From an uncultured Pelagibacteraceae bacterium (GTDB lineage Bacteria; Pseudomonadota; Alphaproteobacteria; Pelagibacterales; Pelagibacteraceae), in NCBI GenBank assembly GCA_902587145.1, contig CACIKD010000002.1:1-64000 (forward strand): a DNA stretch of 64,000 nt. The letters are read 5' to 3'. Position 1 is the first letter of the stretch. Each line of letters starts with the position of its first letter. Positions 24,317 to 33,372 of this stretch are shown here, piece after piece. Position numbers and translations under genes: made by a program. Below the pieces are notes generated by a model. That model did not search any database, was not told the DNA's origin, and saw nothing but the letters and a program-made list of their open reading frames with translations.

Positions 24317-25417
24317 TCAGTTGATTAATTCAATTAAATTTTTTGAAATATGTCTAATTTCATTTTCTTTTAAACCAGGATATATGGGTAAACAAATAAT
24401 ATTTTTTGAAATCGTGTCAGAAATTTTTATTTCTTTAGATTTAAAGTTTTTGTAAATTTTAAGTTGATTTGGTGAATAGAACCCATTCCTAGTTTCTATT
24501 TTTCTTTTTAATAATTTTTTAATTAAATTATCTCTATTTAATTTCTTTTTTGAACTTAAAGTAACACACAATGTCCATATCATAGGATTTACTTTATTAG
24601 AAAATTTTTGAAGACTTATATCTTTGCAGTCTTTTAAATAATTTTGATATAATTTAAAAACTTTTTTTCTTTCGTTTTTAAAAAAATTGATCCTTTTGAG
24701 TTGTGAATATCCAATAGCTGCTTGTAAATTAGTTAACCTAAAATTGCTACCTGGCAAGATATGAAAATATCTTTTTTTATCTACACCGTGATTTCTTATC
24801 ATTGAAAGTTTTTTAAAATGAGATTGAGGTTTTTTTGTTGTTATCATGCCTCCTTCTCCTGTTGTTACAGATTTAGTTGCCTGAAAACTAAAAGTTCCAA
24901 AATCACCAAAGGTTCCTGCTTGTTTGTTGTTTAAGGTAGAGCCTAATGACTCAGCAGCATCCTCAAGAATATTCAAATTATGTTTTTTTGAAATTTTAAA
25001 TATTTCTTTAAAATCACAAATATTACCGTAAGTATTAATAACAACTAATAACTTTGTTTTTTTTGTTATTTGCTTTTCAATTTTTTCAACATCAATACAT
25101 AAACTGTCAGGATCTACATCTACAAATTTTGGTTTATATCCGTATTTGAGTGCTAAATTTGAAGCAGCCATATATCCATATCCAGGAAAAATTATTTCAT
25201 CACCCGGTTTCAAACTTAGTGATTGATAGACTAAATCGATGGCAGAAGTTCCATTATTAACGCTTAAAGCTTTATTGCAATTTAAAAACTTAGCAAAATT
25301 TTTTTCAAAGCTGTCTACATAAAAACCACCTGATATCCATGTTGAGTCGAACGCTTTGATTAAATGTTTTTTATCTACATTAATTAAACTAGGTTTCGCG
25401 TAAGGTATAAATTTCAT
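24317..25417 (-). CDS. DegT/DnrJ/EryC1-family sugar aminotransferase
   Basis: The ORF track begins at 25456; I choose the ATG at 25417 (MKFIPYAKPSL), which matches the usual family start and gives 366 residues. It is a PLP enzyme of fold type I: the PLP-binding Lys is in QATKSVTTGEGGMI (around residue 182), with an upstream Asp in EDAAESLGS and the NNGTSAIDL phosphate-binding segment. Such enzymes aminate a nucleotide-linked keto-sugar for surface polysaccharide or modify sugars on glycans. It leads the left end of a glycosyltransferase cluster. The particular sugar is not readable from sequence. Confidence 0.9.
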   Translation of the reverse strand: MKFIPYAKPSLINVDKKHLIKAFDSTWISGGFYVDSFEKNFAKFLNCNKALSVNNGTSAIDLVYQSLSLKPGDEIIFPGYGYMAASNLALKYGYKPKFVDVDPDSLCIDVEKIEKQITKKTKLLVVINTYGNICDFKEIFKISKKHNLNILEDAAESLGSTLNNKQAGTFGDFGTFSFQATKSVTTGEGGMITTKKPQSHFKKLSMIRNHGVDKKRYFHILPGSNFRLTNLQAAIGYSQLKRINFFKNERKKVFKLYQNYLKDCKDISLQKFSNKVNPMIWTLCVTLSSKKKLNRDNLIKKLLKRKIETRNGFYSPNQLKIYKNFKSKEIKISDTISKNIICLPIYPGLKENEIRHISKNLIELIN

Positions 25418-25489
25418 TTGTATAAAAATTTTTTTATTACAGAATATATTTATCAATATCTGTAATAAAAGATAAATGCAAAATAAAAA

Positions 25490-25702
25490 TTAGTTACACA
25501 ATCTCAATGTTTTAATATTTTTCTCCTTAATTTTTAACTCTAATTCTCTGCTAGGATACGAATAGACATTTAATTTTGCCGTATTACTAGATTTCGGATA
25601 ATTTTTTTTAATTTTTTTAGTCTGCTTGAGAAAATTTGAATTAATAATTTTTGATCTTAAACATTCGTCGTAAATTATTAAGTATTTTATTAAGAGCTTA
25701 TT
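25490..25702 (-). pseudogene. 70-codon open frame without a start codon (possible gene remnant)
   Basis: Between the aminotransferase and the GT2 gene the minus strand stays open for 70 codons, translating to a protein-like sequence that ends YPSRELELKIKEKNIKTLRL then CN and a stop. It contains no ATG or GTG, and TTG only near its end. It overlaps the last codons of the GT2 gene in another frame. It may be the tail of a decayed gene, a frameshifted extension, or a real gene with a rare start (ATT/ATA), or chance. No family recognised. The rest of the 233-base gap holds nothing I can name. Confidence 0.35.
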
Positions 25703-26385
25703 TTAAGTTTAATGACTTCTATAAAATATTTGTAGGCCATTTGAAAAAATTTTGATTTAGATTTACCTCTGGTTCTTGTTGTGTATCGTGCTGGAATTTC
25801 AACAATAGAAAAATCTTTTTTTTTAGCAAAATACAGTAATCTAAAATAGTAATCTCCATAACCATAAAAAATTCTCTCATAAGGAAGTTTCATTAAATTC
25901 TTACGTTCAATACAAAAAAATCCACCAAGATTGTCTTCAATTTTTGTTTGTAAAATAAATTTTATCATTTTGTTGTATAACCGACTTAGAATATAATGCA
26001 TTGTACTTTCCATTGATCCGCCTTTGCAAAATCTTGAGCCACTTATAATATTATACTTTGCATTCATACTTAACATTTGTTTAATAAGATTTGGATCATG
26101 TGTAAAATCAGTATCCATTATTACAACGTATTCCCCTTTTGCATTTTCAATACCTTCTCTAATAGAATTAGCTAATCCGTAATTTGTTTTTCTAAGTATC
26201 ATTATGATATTTTTATCATTGATAAAATATTCTTTACATTTTTCAAAAGTCTTATCTGGGCTGTTGTCATCAACAACTATTATTTCATATGTATAGCTTT
26301 GAATAACATCCTTAATTTTATTTATAAGATCTATAATGTTATCTTTTTCATTATAGGTAGGTAATACAATAGAGAGGTTTGTCAT
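25690..26385 (-). CDS. Family 2 glycosyltransferase, polyprenol-phosphate mannosyl/glucosyl-transferase type
   Basis: 231 residues, GT-A fold. N-terminal SIVLPTYNEKDNI and IIVVDDNSPDKT bind the nucleotide sugar; VVIMDTDFTHDP gives the DxD metal site (about residue 92), and the TRTRGKSKSKF motif near the C-terminus is typical of dolichol-phosphate mannosyltransferase-like enzymes. It would load a sugar from NDP-sugar onto a lipid carrier or acceptor on the cytoplasmic face. There are no C-terminal membrane helices, so it is the short soluble form. Part of the surface-polysaccharide cluster; acceptor unknown. Confidence 0.88.
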   Translation of the reverse strand: MTNLSIVLPTYNEKDNIIDLINKIKDVIQSYTYEIIVVDDNSPDKTFEKCKEYFINDKNIIMILRKTNYGLANSIREGIENAKGEYVVIMDTDFTHDPNLIKQMLSMNAKYNIISGSRFCKGGSMESTMHYILSRLYNKMIKFILQTKIEDNLGGFFCIERKNLMKLPYERIFYGYGDYYFRLLYFAKKKDFSIVEIPARYTTRTRGKSKSKFFQMAYKYFIEVIKLKISS

Positions 26386-26407
26386 GATTTTAATTTAAAG
26401 TTAAGTA

Positions 26408-27250
26408 TTAACCTTTAACAACTTTGTGTTTTTGCTTACCTAATTTATCTATTCCTAAGATAAGTTCCTCACCACCCCTTAAAAATTTTGGTGGCTTCAT
26501 GTTTTCACCAACACCGTTAGGTGTTCCAGTGCAGCATATATCGCCAGGGTATAAAGTCATACAGTTGCTCATGTAAGAAACAAGCTGTTCAATGTTAAAT
26601 ATCATATCTTTAGTGTTTCCAGTTTGCATTCTTTCACCATTTACATCCAAAAACATATTAAGGTTATTGTAATCTTTAACCTCATCTTTTGTTAAAATAT
26701 ATGGTCCAATCGGTCCGAAAGTATCAAAACCTTTTCCTTTATCCCAAGTAAGACCTTTATTTTTTTGAAATTCTCTTTCACTAACATCAGTGACAAGAAA
26801 AAAACCAAGAACATAATCAAGCGCATTTTTTTCCTCAACATATTTAGCTTTTTTTCCTATCACAAAACCAATCTCAACTTCCCAATCTGTATGGTTTGAG
26901 TTTTTTGGAACTTCTATGTTATCGTTAGGTCCAACAATACAATTAGTAAATTTTGAAAATATAATCGGTTCTTTAGGAATTGGTAAATTTTGCTCTGTTG
27001 CATGATCTTTAAAATTCAGACCGATTCCCAAAAACTTCGAAGGATTTTTTACACAAGCTCCAATTCTAGAGTTTGCATCAAGAGTTGGTAAGTCTTTAAT
27101 ATTTAATTTTTTTATTTTTTCAATAGTTTCAAAGTTTAAATTTTCAGGATTAAGATCAGATATTGCGCTAGATAGATCTTTATATGAGCCATCTTTATCT
27201 ATAATTGCAGGTTTTTCTTTATCTAGTTCACCAATTCTACAGAGTTTCAT
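26408..27250 (-). CDS. Fumarylacetoacetate hydrolase (FAH) family protein
   Basis: 280 residues. FAH catalytic domain from about residue 70: FLGIGLNFKDHATE, the metal-binding Glu pair in DWEVEIGFVIGK, the Asp in GFFLVTDVSERE, and GDICCTGTPNGVG near the C-terminus. The family includes hydratases, isomerases, decarboxylases and ureidoglycolate lyase-like enzymes acting on 2-keto or 1,3-dicarbonyl acids. It sits between two glycosyltransferase genes (four bases from the upstream one), an unexpected place for a catabolic enzyme. Substrate not determined. Confidence 0.88.
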   Translation of the reverse strand: MKLCRIGELDKEKPAIIDKDGSYKDLSSAISDLNPENLNFETIEKIKKLNIKDLPTLDANSRIGACVKNPSKFLGIGLNFKDHATEQNLPIPKEPIIFSKFTNCIVGPNDNIEVPKNSNHTDWEVEIGFVIGKKAKYVEEKNALDYVLGFFLVTDVSEREFQKNKGLTWDKGKGFDTFGPIGPYILTKDEVKDYNNLNMFLDVNGERMQTGNTKDMIFNIEQLVSYMSNCMTLYPGDICCTGTPNGVGENMKPPKFLRGGEELILGIDKLGKQKHKVVKG

Positions 27251-27254
27251 ATTT

Positions 27255-28166
27255 TTATTTATTTAAGTTTCTTAAACTTTTTTCTATAATTTTTCCCTCT
27301 AATGACTTTATATTAACCTTTATATTTTTATCAACTCTCATATCTACCCCGTTTTTCCATATTCCAGCCGCTAAGTGCATAATTCCTATCTCATTATTCG
27401 GAATATTTGGTTCTTTAAAAGTTTTATTCTTTTCGTCATAAACCGGAAGAAGATGACTTGTTATCCAATTGTGGCTAATGGGTAGAAATTCAGTTTCTAC
27501 ATTATCTATATAAACTGTCATATTTATCGCTAAACCCTCTGATCCAAACACTCTGCCTTTAGCTAACGTTTTTTTTAAATTTTTTTGCCATACGTCCCAA
27601 CAAGAAGATTGTTTCATTAAAGAGAAAACCCCTATATTTAAATGAGGGGCAAAAGCAATTTTTCTAGCATCTTGCTCTAAAAGTCCTGACATTTTCGCAT
27701 GTTTATAATTTTGAGTTTTAATCGCTGCAAGTTTTCCAAATATCCAATTTACTTTAGCTAAATTTCTGTATCCTGGTCCTATTGATTGAGTGATACCTAG
27801 TTTGTTGTTTTCACAAGCTTTAAAATAATTTTCAATACACTCCCAAGAGTTTACCCAAGCATCGCAATCTATCCATAAATACTTATCATAATTAGGGAAA
27901 TATTTTGGAAGGAAGGCTCTTGAGATTTGGCTTTTTAACCATTCTTTTCCTTTTTTATAAAAAGGGATATTTATATCCCAGTCTGCTTTTTTAATTTCAT
28001 CAACCTGTGTACTAATTAATTCTATTTGATCAGATGATAATCCAGCATCCAATAAACAAATATCAATATTTTCACTTTGTTTGAATCTTCTTATTGAATG
28101 AATTAATTCCTCAAGTAACGGAAAATAATTTGAGTCTGAAAGAGTAACGATCGTTTTTTTTGTCAT
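27255..28166 (-). CDS. Glycosyltransferase, GT8-like GT-A fold
   Basis: 303 residues. It opens TKKTIVTLSDSNYFPLLEEL and has YLWIDCDAWVNSW (around residue 97), the DxD-type metal and nucleotide-sugar site of GT8-like transferases, with a later GSEGLAINMTVY segment and NWITSHLLPVYDEK. It would transfer a hexose from a nucleotide sugar in surface glycan synthesis. Four bases separate it from the FAH gene, and its start abuts the stop of the GT17 gene upstream, so they form one transcript. Donor and acceptor unknown; the GT8 label is by motif only. Confidence 0.75.
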   Translation of the reverse strand: MTKKTIVTLSDSNYFPLLEELIHSIRRFKQSENIDICLLDAGLSSDQIELISTQVDEIKKADWDINIPFYKKGKEWLKSQISRAFLPKYFPNYDKYLWIDCDAWVNSWECIENYFKACENNKLGITQSIGPGYRNLAKVNWIFGKLAAIKTQNYKHAKMSGLLEQDARKIAFAPHLNIGVFSLMKQSSCWDVWQKNLKKTLAKGRVFGSEGLAINMTVYIDNVETEFLPISHNWITSHLLPVYDEKNKTFKEPNIPNNEIGIMHLAAGIWKNGVDMRVDKNIKVNIKSLEGKIIEKSLRNLNK

Positions 28167-29057
28167 CTATTCAATCCAATTAGAGTATTTTGTTTTATTT
28201 TTTTTAAGATATTCAGGCAGTTCATGTCCATCTGTGGCTTTAAGATTTTGGGTTCCATCAAATTTTTCATTTTTCATGTCGGCTCTTAAGTTATAAATAG
28301 ATTTTTTACTTTTGATTATCTCTTCGATTTTTTTTGTACCCAAAGGTTTTAAATCGTACTCTCTGTGATGAAGATAAGTTCTCATTTTTTTTTCTATTTC
28401 TTTAGGGGTTTTCATATTTGAAAAATGCCAACCTCCATTATCAATAAATTTAATATTCGAGTATTTTTTGTCAGAAAATAATACGTCTAATCTCCAAAAA
28501 GGATATTTTTTATCCTTTATATTTCTTAACCACTGGGGTGATTTTAAATTTTTATATTTGCATCCTTTTGTACCTAACCAAGGCATATCTTCAAGTTTTA
28601 AGTTAAATTTATAATAATAAAAATTTTGTTTAAATAGAATTATATCATTGTTAACTTTATTAATATCTATATTTGATAAATTTGGAATTTCATCAACATC
28701 GGAAATCAGAATTAAATCGTCAGGATTTGCATTTGTTAATCCTTTTTTTATGCCATTTCGTTGATAATTTTCTCTTTTTAACGCATTCATAATGTACTTA
28801 GAATTTTTTTTATCATCTGTATCATTATCGTAAACTATTTCTAAATCTGTAGGCTCGTTTTCTAATACAATATAATTTATTTTTTTTTTAAATTTGGAAT
28901 ATTTATTAATATCAAATAAAAGTTCTCTTTTTTTACCGCTGTGGGTAAATTTACTTTCAACTATTACAAACTCGTTCACATGTTCATTTAAAATATTAAA
29001 ACGAAGATCTATCACCAAATCTTCATCGTAAAACATGAAACAATCGAAAATTTTCAT
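28167..29057 (-). CDS. Family 17 glycosyltransferase-like protein
   Basis: 296 residues. The start MKIFDCFMFYDEDLVIDLRF, then EFVIVESKFTHSGKKREL, and DLILISDVDEIP (DVDE metal motif, around residue 132), together with GGWHFSNMKTPKEIEKKM, match the GT17 family (beta-1,4-mannosyl-glycoprotein GlcNAc transferase type), whose bacterial members act in capsule or LPS clusters. Its start overlaps the stop of the CinA-like gene upstream by four bases. The role in surface glycan synthesis follows from the neighbours; bacterial GT17 substrates are mostly uncharacterised. Confidence 0.85.
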   Translation of the reverse strand: MKIFDCFMFYDEDLVIDLRFNILNEHVNEFVIVESKFTHSGKKRELLFDINKYSKFKKKINYIVLENEPTDLEIVYDNDTDDKKNSKYIMNALKRENYQRNGIKKGLTNANPDDLILISDVDEIPNLSNIDINKVNNDIILFKQNFYYYKFNLKLEDMPWLGTKGCKYKNLKSPQWLRNIKDKKYPFWRLDVLFSDKKYSNIKFIDNGGWHFSNMKTPKEIEKKMRTYLHHREYDLKPLGTKKIEEIIKSKKSIYNLRADMKNEKFDGTQNLKATDGHELPEYLKKNKTKYSNWIE

Positions 29058-29809
29058 ACCTTTTTAATTTTTTTTTTCTTTACAATATTTTTTAAAATTT
29101 CATTTTTACATAAAGAAATTTTATGTTTATTTTGAGACCTCAAAACTATTGATACACCAACTCTTCCAAGCCTAAAAAAAGGATAGCTTCCAATATCAAT
29201 ATACTTTTTATATTTTTTTTGTAATTTTCCTAATTCTCTGGATATGTTGCTCTCAACTGTAATCAAATTAATTGAGTCGCTGTAAACCTTTGAACCTTTT
29301 TTTAAATATTTAGTACAATTGTGTATCATCGATCTTAAAATTAAAGGAACCCCTGGAAGACAAAAAACATTTTTTATTTTGAAACCAGGTGCTGCACTAG
29401 ATGGGTTGTAAATAAGATCTGATCCTTTTGGCATTTTGCTCATTTTTTTTCTGCCATCGTTAAAATTGTTTTTTCCATAGTATCTTTTTAATATAGCGAA
29501 AGCTTCTGGGTGATATTCATATTTTACTTTAAATACTTTTGAAATTGATTTTGCGGTAATATCATCATGTGTTGGGCCTATTCCTCCAGTAGTAAAAATG
29601 TAATTATATTTTTTTCTTAACTCAGATGTAGTCTTTATGATTATTTTTTCTACGTCAGGTATAACTCTTACTTCATGAACTGTAATACCATTTTTTTCAT
29701 TTAACCATTTCGCTATAAAGGAGACATTTAAGTCTTGAGTTCTTCCTGATAGAATTTCGTTGCCGATAACTATAATACCTGCATTTACTTTTTTGAAATT
29801 TTTCTTCAT
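29054..29809 (-). CDS. CinA N-terminal (molybdopterin-binding-like) domain protein
   Basis: 251 residues, MoCF/MogA-like fold. AGIIVIGNEILSGRTQDLN at the N-terminus, TTGGIGPTHDDITAKSISK (around residue 70) and CLPGVPLILRSMI are the COG1058 signatures. It corresponds only to the N-terminal half of CinA; the C-terminal nicotinamide-nucleotide deamidase domain (about 160 residues) is absent. The N-domain has ADP-ribose/NMN-related pyrophosphatase activity in studied proteins, but its role here is unclear. It heads the leftward GT17-GT8-FAH group, divergent from sfsA by 15 bases. Confidence 0.85.
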   Translation of the reverse strand: MKKNFKKVNAGIIVIGNEILSGRTQDLNVSFIAKWLNEKNGITVHEVRVIPDVEKIIIKTTSELRKKYNYIFTTGGIGPTHDDITAKSISKVFKVKYEYHPEAFAILKRYYGKNNFNDGRKKMSKMPKGSDLIYNPSSAAPGFKIKNVFCLPGVPLILRSMIHNCTKYLKKGSKVYSDSINLITVESNISRELGKLQKKYKKYIDIGSYPFFRLGRVGVSIVLRSQNKHKISLCKNEILKNIVKKKKIKKV

Positions 29810-29824
29810 AGTAAAAAACTATAT

Positions 29825-30520
29825 ATGATTTTTGAAAATGAATTAATAGCAGGTGTGTTAATTAAAAGATACAAAAGGTTTTTTGTTGATATAAAAGTTA
29901 AAAATAAAGTTATTACTGCTCATTGTCCCAATACAGGCTCAATGATGGGTCTTCTCAAAAAAGGTAATAAAGTGTGGTTCACTGAGTCAAATGATAAAAA
30001 AAGAAAGTTAAAATATACTCTCCAAATAATAGAAGTTAATGGAACGAAAATTGGAGTAAATACTCATCTTACAAATAAAATATTCTACGAAGCGTTATCA
30101 AGTGGAAAAATAATAGATATTAAAAAAAATGATATTTTATTTAAAGAAAAAAAATTTAATCAAAATACAAGATTTGATTTTTTTATAAAAAAAAGTGAAA
30201 AAGGTATTTTTATTGAAGTAAAAAATGTAACGTTATCAAGAATTAAAAATATTGCTGAGTTTCCTGACGCTGTAACTGAAAGAGGATTAAAGCATTTAAA
30301 CGAGTTAATAGAAGCAAAAAATAGAGGTTTCGATATTTATTTAGCGTTTATTATACAGAGGGAGGATTGTAAAAAATTTAAAATTGCTGAAGACATAGAC
30401 CCAAAATATAAAAAATTATTAACATTTGCTTTAAAAAATAAACTAAAAGTTATTTGCTATGATTGTAAGTTTTTATCAAAAGGAATAATAATAAATAACA
30501 GAGTTAATTTTATAAAATGA
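29825..30520 (+). CDS. sfsA: SfsA-family nuclease/regulatory protein
   Basis: 231 residues, full length. VITAHCPNTGSMMGL (around residue 35), the nuclease-like core TRFDFFIKKSEKGIFIEVKNVTL (D..ExK arrangement) and FPDAVTERGLKHL are SfsA signatures. SfsA was named for sugar-fermentation stimulation in E. coli and has a PD-(D/E)XK-like fold with reported nucleic-acid cleavage; the physiological role is unclear. It is the first gene of the rightward operon with map and the purine genes, and overlaps map by four bases (ATGA). Confidence 0.92.
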   Translation: MIFENELIAGVLIKRYKRFFVDIKVKNKVITAHCPNTGSMMGLLKKGNKVWFTESNDKKRKLKYTLQIIEVNGTKIGVNTHLTNKIFYEALSSGKIIDIKKNDILFKEKKFNQNTRFDFFIKKSEKGIFIEVKNVTLSRIKNIAEFPDAVTERGLKHLNELIEAKNRGFDIYLAFIIQREDCKKFKIAEDIDPKYKKLLTFALKNKLKVICYDCKFLSKGIIINNRVNFIK

Positions 30521-31278
30521 GTGAAAGTTTTGAAAAAACAAAAATAGCTGGATCTATAGCGGCAGGTGCCTTGGATGAAGTAAATAATATTATTAAACCT
30601 GGAATAAGCACCTCAGAAATTGATAAGTTATGTTATGAGTTTATAAATGATCATAAAGCTTTTTCTGCGCCTTTATATTATAGAGGATATCCAAAATCTT
30701 GCTGCACATCTTCAAATCATGTCGTTTGTCATGGCATTCCATCAGAAAAAGTTTTGAATGATGGAGATATTCTTAATGTCGATGTTACCGCTATAAAAGA
30801 TGGGTGGCATGGGGACACAAGTAGAATGTTTGTTGTGGGTGAATGTTCTGTAAAAGCTAAGAAGCTTATTAAAACTACGTATGAAGCTATGATGGAAGCT
30901 ATAAAAATAATAAAGGCAAACATGAAAATTGGAAATATAGGCTATACAATTCAAAAACTTGTTGAAGCAAAGGGTTTTTCAGTTGTAAGAGATTTTTGTG
31001 GTCATGGCATAGGAAAAAAATTTCATGAAAGTCCAAATGTGCTTCATTATGGGGAAAAAAATTCTGGCCAAGAACTTAAAGCTGGAATGATATTTACTGT
31101 CGAACCCATGATCAACTATGGAAAATTTGAAACAAAAACTTTAAAAGATGGATGGACTGCGGTTACTAAGGATAAATCTTTATCAGCACAATTTGAACAC
31201 ACTGTTGGTGTAACTAAAGAAGGATACGAAATTTTTACTTTATCGGATAAAGGTTTAAATTTTCCTCCAAATTTATAA
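30517..31278 (+). CDS. map: Methionine aminopeptidase type I
   Basis: 253 residues, pita-bread fold. The metal ligands are visible as NVDVTAIKDGWHGDTSRMF (two Asp), GHGIGKKFHESPNV (His), VFTVEPMI-like IFTVEPMINYGK (Glu) and AQFEHTVGV (Glu). It removes the initiator Met from nascent proteins; it would expose the Thr of Anbu elsewhere in this window. Overlaps sfsA by four bases and shares one base with purB (TAATG). Confidence 0.96.
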   Translation: MSESFEKTKIAGSIAAGALDEVNNIIKPGISTSEIDKLCYEFINDHKAFSAPLYYRGYPKSCCTSSNHVVCHGIPSEKVLNDGDILNVDVTAIKDGWHGDTSRMFVVGECSVKAKKLIKTTYEAMMEAIKIIKANMKIGNIGYTIQKLVEAKGFSVVRDFCGHGIGKKFHESPNVLHYGEKNSGQELKAGMIFTVEPMINYGKFETKTLKDGWTAVTKDKSLSAQFEHTVGVTKEGYEIFTLSDKGLNFPPNL

Positions 31279-32573
31279 TGATTGAAAGATATTCAAGAGA
31301 AGAACTTAAAAGTATTTGGAGTGATTTCAATAAATACTCTTTGTGGCTTAAAATTGAAATTGCGGCTGCAGAGGCTATGGAAAAGTATAAGATTATTCCA
31401 AAAGGTGTTTCAAAAAAAGTTAGAAGTAAAGCAAAAATAAATACTAAAAGGATTTTAGAAATTGAAAAAAAAGTCAAACACGATGTAATTGCTTTTTTAA
31501 CTTCTATAACTGAAAAAGTTGGAAAAGAAGCAAAGTACCTTCATAAAGGAATGACCTCATCCGATGTTTTGGACACATGCTTTAATTTACAATTAAAACA
31601 ATCTGGTGAAATTCTTGTCAAAGACTTAGATTTACTTTTATCTTCAATAAAAAAACAAGCTAATAAACATAAATTTACAGTTTGTATGGGAAGGAGTCAT
31701 GGTATTCACGCTGAACCTGTAACTTTTGGTTTAAAGATGCTTTCTTTTTATCAAGAGTTTGTAAGAAACAAAAAAAGACTTTTGAATTCTATAAATGAGA
31801 TTTCCACTTGTGCGATATCTGGAGCGGTAGGCACCTTTGCAAATATTGATCCTAAAATAGAAAATTATGTTGCGAAAAAACTAAAATTGAAAATTGAACC
31901 AATATCTACTCAAGTTATCCCAAGAGATAGACATGCTCAATTTTTTTCTACCTTAGCAATAATTGCAAGTTCTATAGAAAGATTTGCAGTTGAGATAAGA
32001 CACTTGCAGAGAACTGAGGTTTTAGAAGTTGAAGAATTTTTTAGCAATAAACAAAAGGGGTCTTCAGCGATGCCTCATAAAAGAAATCCTATTTTAAGTG
32101 AAAATTTAACTGGGTTAGCTAGATTAATAAGAGCTAATGTATTACCTGCTTTAGAAAATGTAGCATTATGGCATGAAAGAGATATCTCTCACTCCGCTGT
32201 TGAGCGAAATATTGGGCCAGACTCAACAATTGCTTTAGATTTTGCATTGGTAAGATTAAATGACATTATTAAAAATTTAAATATTTATCCAAAAAATATG
32301 AAAAAAAATCTCAATTTAACAAATGGTTTATTTTTTTCTCAAAGAGTTCTTCTGGAACTTACGTCTTGTGGTTTTACAAGAGAACAAGCCTACGCATTGG
32401 TTCAAAAAAATGCCATGACAACTTGGAAAAATAACACTTCTTTTTTTGAAAATTTATCAAAAGATAAGAGAATTATTAAAAAAATACCTGTTAATAAATT
32501 AAAAAAGTTGTTTGATTTAGGTTATCATTCTAAAAAAATTAATATAATTTTTAAAAGAGCGTTAAAAAAATAA
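31278..32573 (+). CDS. purB: Adenylosuccinate lyase
   Basis: 431 residues, fumarase/aspartase superfamily. SSAMPHKRNPILSENLTG (around residue 262) is the flexible signature loop with the catalytic Ser; GMTSSDVLDTC and MGRSHGIHAEPVTFG hold the His residues. It cleaves fumarate from SAICAR and from adenylosuccinate in purine synthesis. It is of the roughly 430-residue bacillus/alphaproteobacterial type rather than the 456-residue E. coli type. First of five consecutive pur genes; purC follows after six bases. Confidence 0.96.
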   Translation: MIERYSREELKSIWSDFNKYSLWLKIEIAAAEAMEKYKIIPKGVSKKVRSKAKINTKRILEIEKKVKHDVIAFLTSITEKVGKEAKYLHKGMTSSDVLDTCFNLQLKQSGEILVKDLDLLLSSIKKQANKHKFTVCMGRSHGIHAEPVTFGLKMLSFYQEFVRNKKRLLNSINEISTCAISGAVGTFANIDPKIENYVAKKLKLKIEPISTQVIPRDRHAQFFSTLAIIASSIERFAVEIRHLQRTEVLEVEEFFSNKQKGSSAMPHKRNPILSENLTGLARLIRANVLPALENVALWHERDISHSAVERNIGPDSTIALDFALVRLNDIIKNLNIYPKNMKKNLNLTNGLFFSQRVLLELTSCGFTREQAYALVQKNAMTTWKNNTSFFENLSKDKRIIKKIPVNKLKKLFDLGYHSKKINIIFKRALKK

Positions 32574-32579
32574 TCTCAT

Positions 32580-33371
32580 ATGAATAAAGGCAAAAAACTT
32601 TACGAAGGAAAAGCCAAGATAATTTATTCAACAAATGATAAATATTTGGTTATTCAGCATTTTAAAGATGATGCAACAGCCTTTAATAATCTAAAAAAAT
32701 CTAAAATTGAAGGTAAAGGTGTTTTAAATAATAGAATATCTGAATATCTCTTAACAAGTTTGGCGCAAAGTGGGATAAAAACACATTTTGTTAAAAGACT
32801 TAACATGCGTGAACAATTAATAAGACGTGCAGAAATAATTCCCATTGAATTTATAGTAAGAAATGTTGCCAGTGGATCTTTAACAAAAAGGCTTGGGGTG
32901 GCTGAAGGAACAGTTTTAAATAAGCCTCTTTTAGAATACTGTCTTAAAAATGATGAGTTGCAAGATCCTGTAGTGTCAAAAGAACATATTTTCAACTTTG
33001 AATGGGCTACGAAAGAAGAAATTAGACAAATAGATAAGATGACACTTAGAATAAATGATATTCTAATTGGTTTATTTAGAGGTATAGGCATTAAGTTAAT
33101 AGATTTTAAGATTGAATACGGAAAATCTTGGAATAAAGACAAAGGAGTTAATGAGATTGTTCTTGCTGATGAAATTAGTCCTGACACATGTAGGCTTTGG
33201 GACTCAAAAACAGAAAAAAAATTAGATAAAGATAGATTTAGGAAAGATTTAGGAAATATAATTGAGGGCTATCAAGAAGTGGCTAGAAGACTTGGTATTT
33301 TACCAGAAATAACAAATGTTAAAGAAGTAAATTTCAGTAAACCACGATCAATAAAATTCAAAAAAAAATAA
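32580..33371 (+). CDS. purC: SAICAR synthase
   Basis: 263 residues, slightly longer than the usual 235-240 owing to a basic C-terminal tail (KPRSIKFKKK). N-terminal KLYEGKAKIIYSTND is the ATP loop; IEFIVRNVASGSLTKR and LADEISPDTCRLWD are purC signatures. It ligates aspartate to CAIR with ATP. The plus-strand gene carries a 177-codon open shadow frame on the other strand, which I take as an artefact of low-GC codon bias. purS begins two bases after the stop. Confidence 0.96.
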   Translation: MNKGKKLYEGKAKIIYSTNDKYLVIQHFKDDATAFNNLKKSKIEGKGVLNNRISEYLLTSLAQSGIKTHFVKRLNMREQLIRRAEIIPIEFIVRNVASGSLTKRLGVAEGTVLNKPLLEYCLKNDELQDPVVSKEHIFNFEWATKEEIRQIDKMTLRINDILIGLFRGIGIKLIDFKIEYGKSWNKDKGVNEIVLADEISPDTCRLWDSKTEKKLDKDRFRKDLGNIIEGYQEVARRLGILPEITNVKEVNFSKPRSIKFKKK

Positions 33372-33372
33372 A

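Noticed and set aside
24317-29809. Horizontally acquired genomic island
   Set aside because: No integrase, IS, repeat or visible base-composition break was found; although a tRNA-Leu lies at its left side, no duplicated tRNA 3' end was seen at the other end.
32654-33187. 177-codon ORF antisense to purC
   Set aside because: purC is complete with all motifs and sits in an operon; the antisense frame is open only because of AT-rich codon bias.
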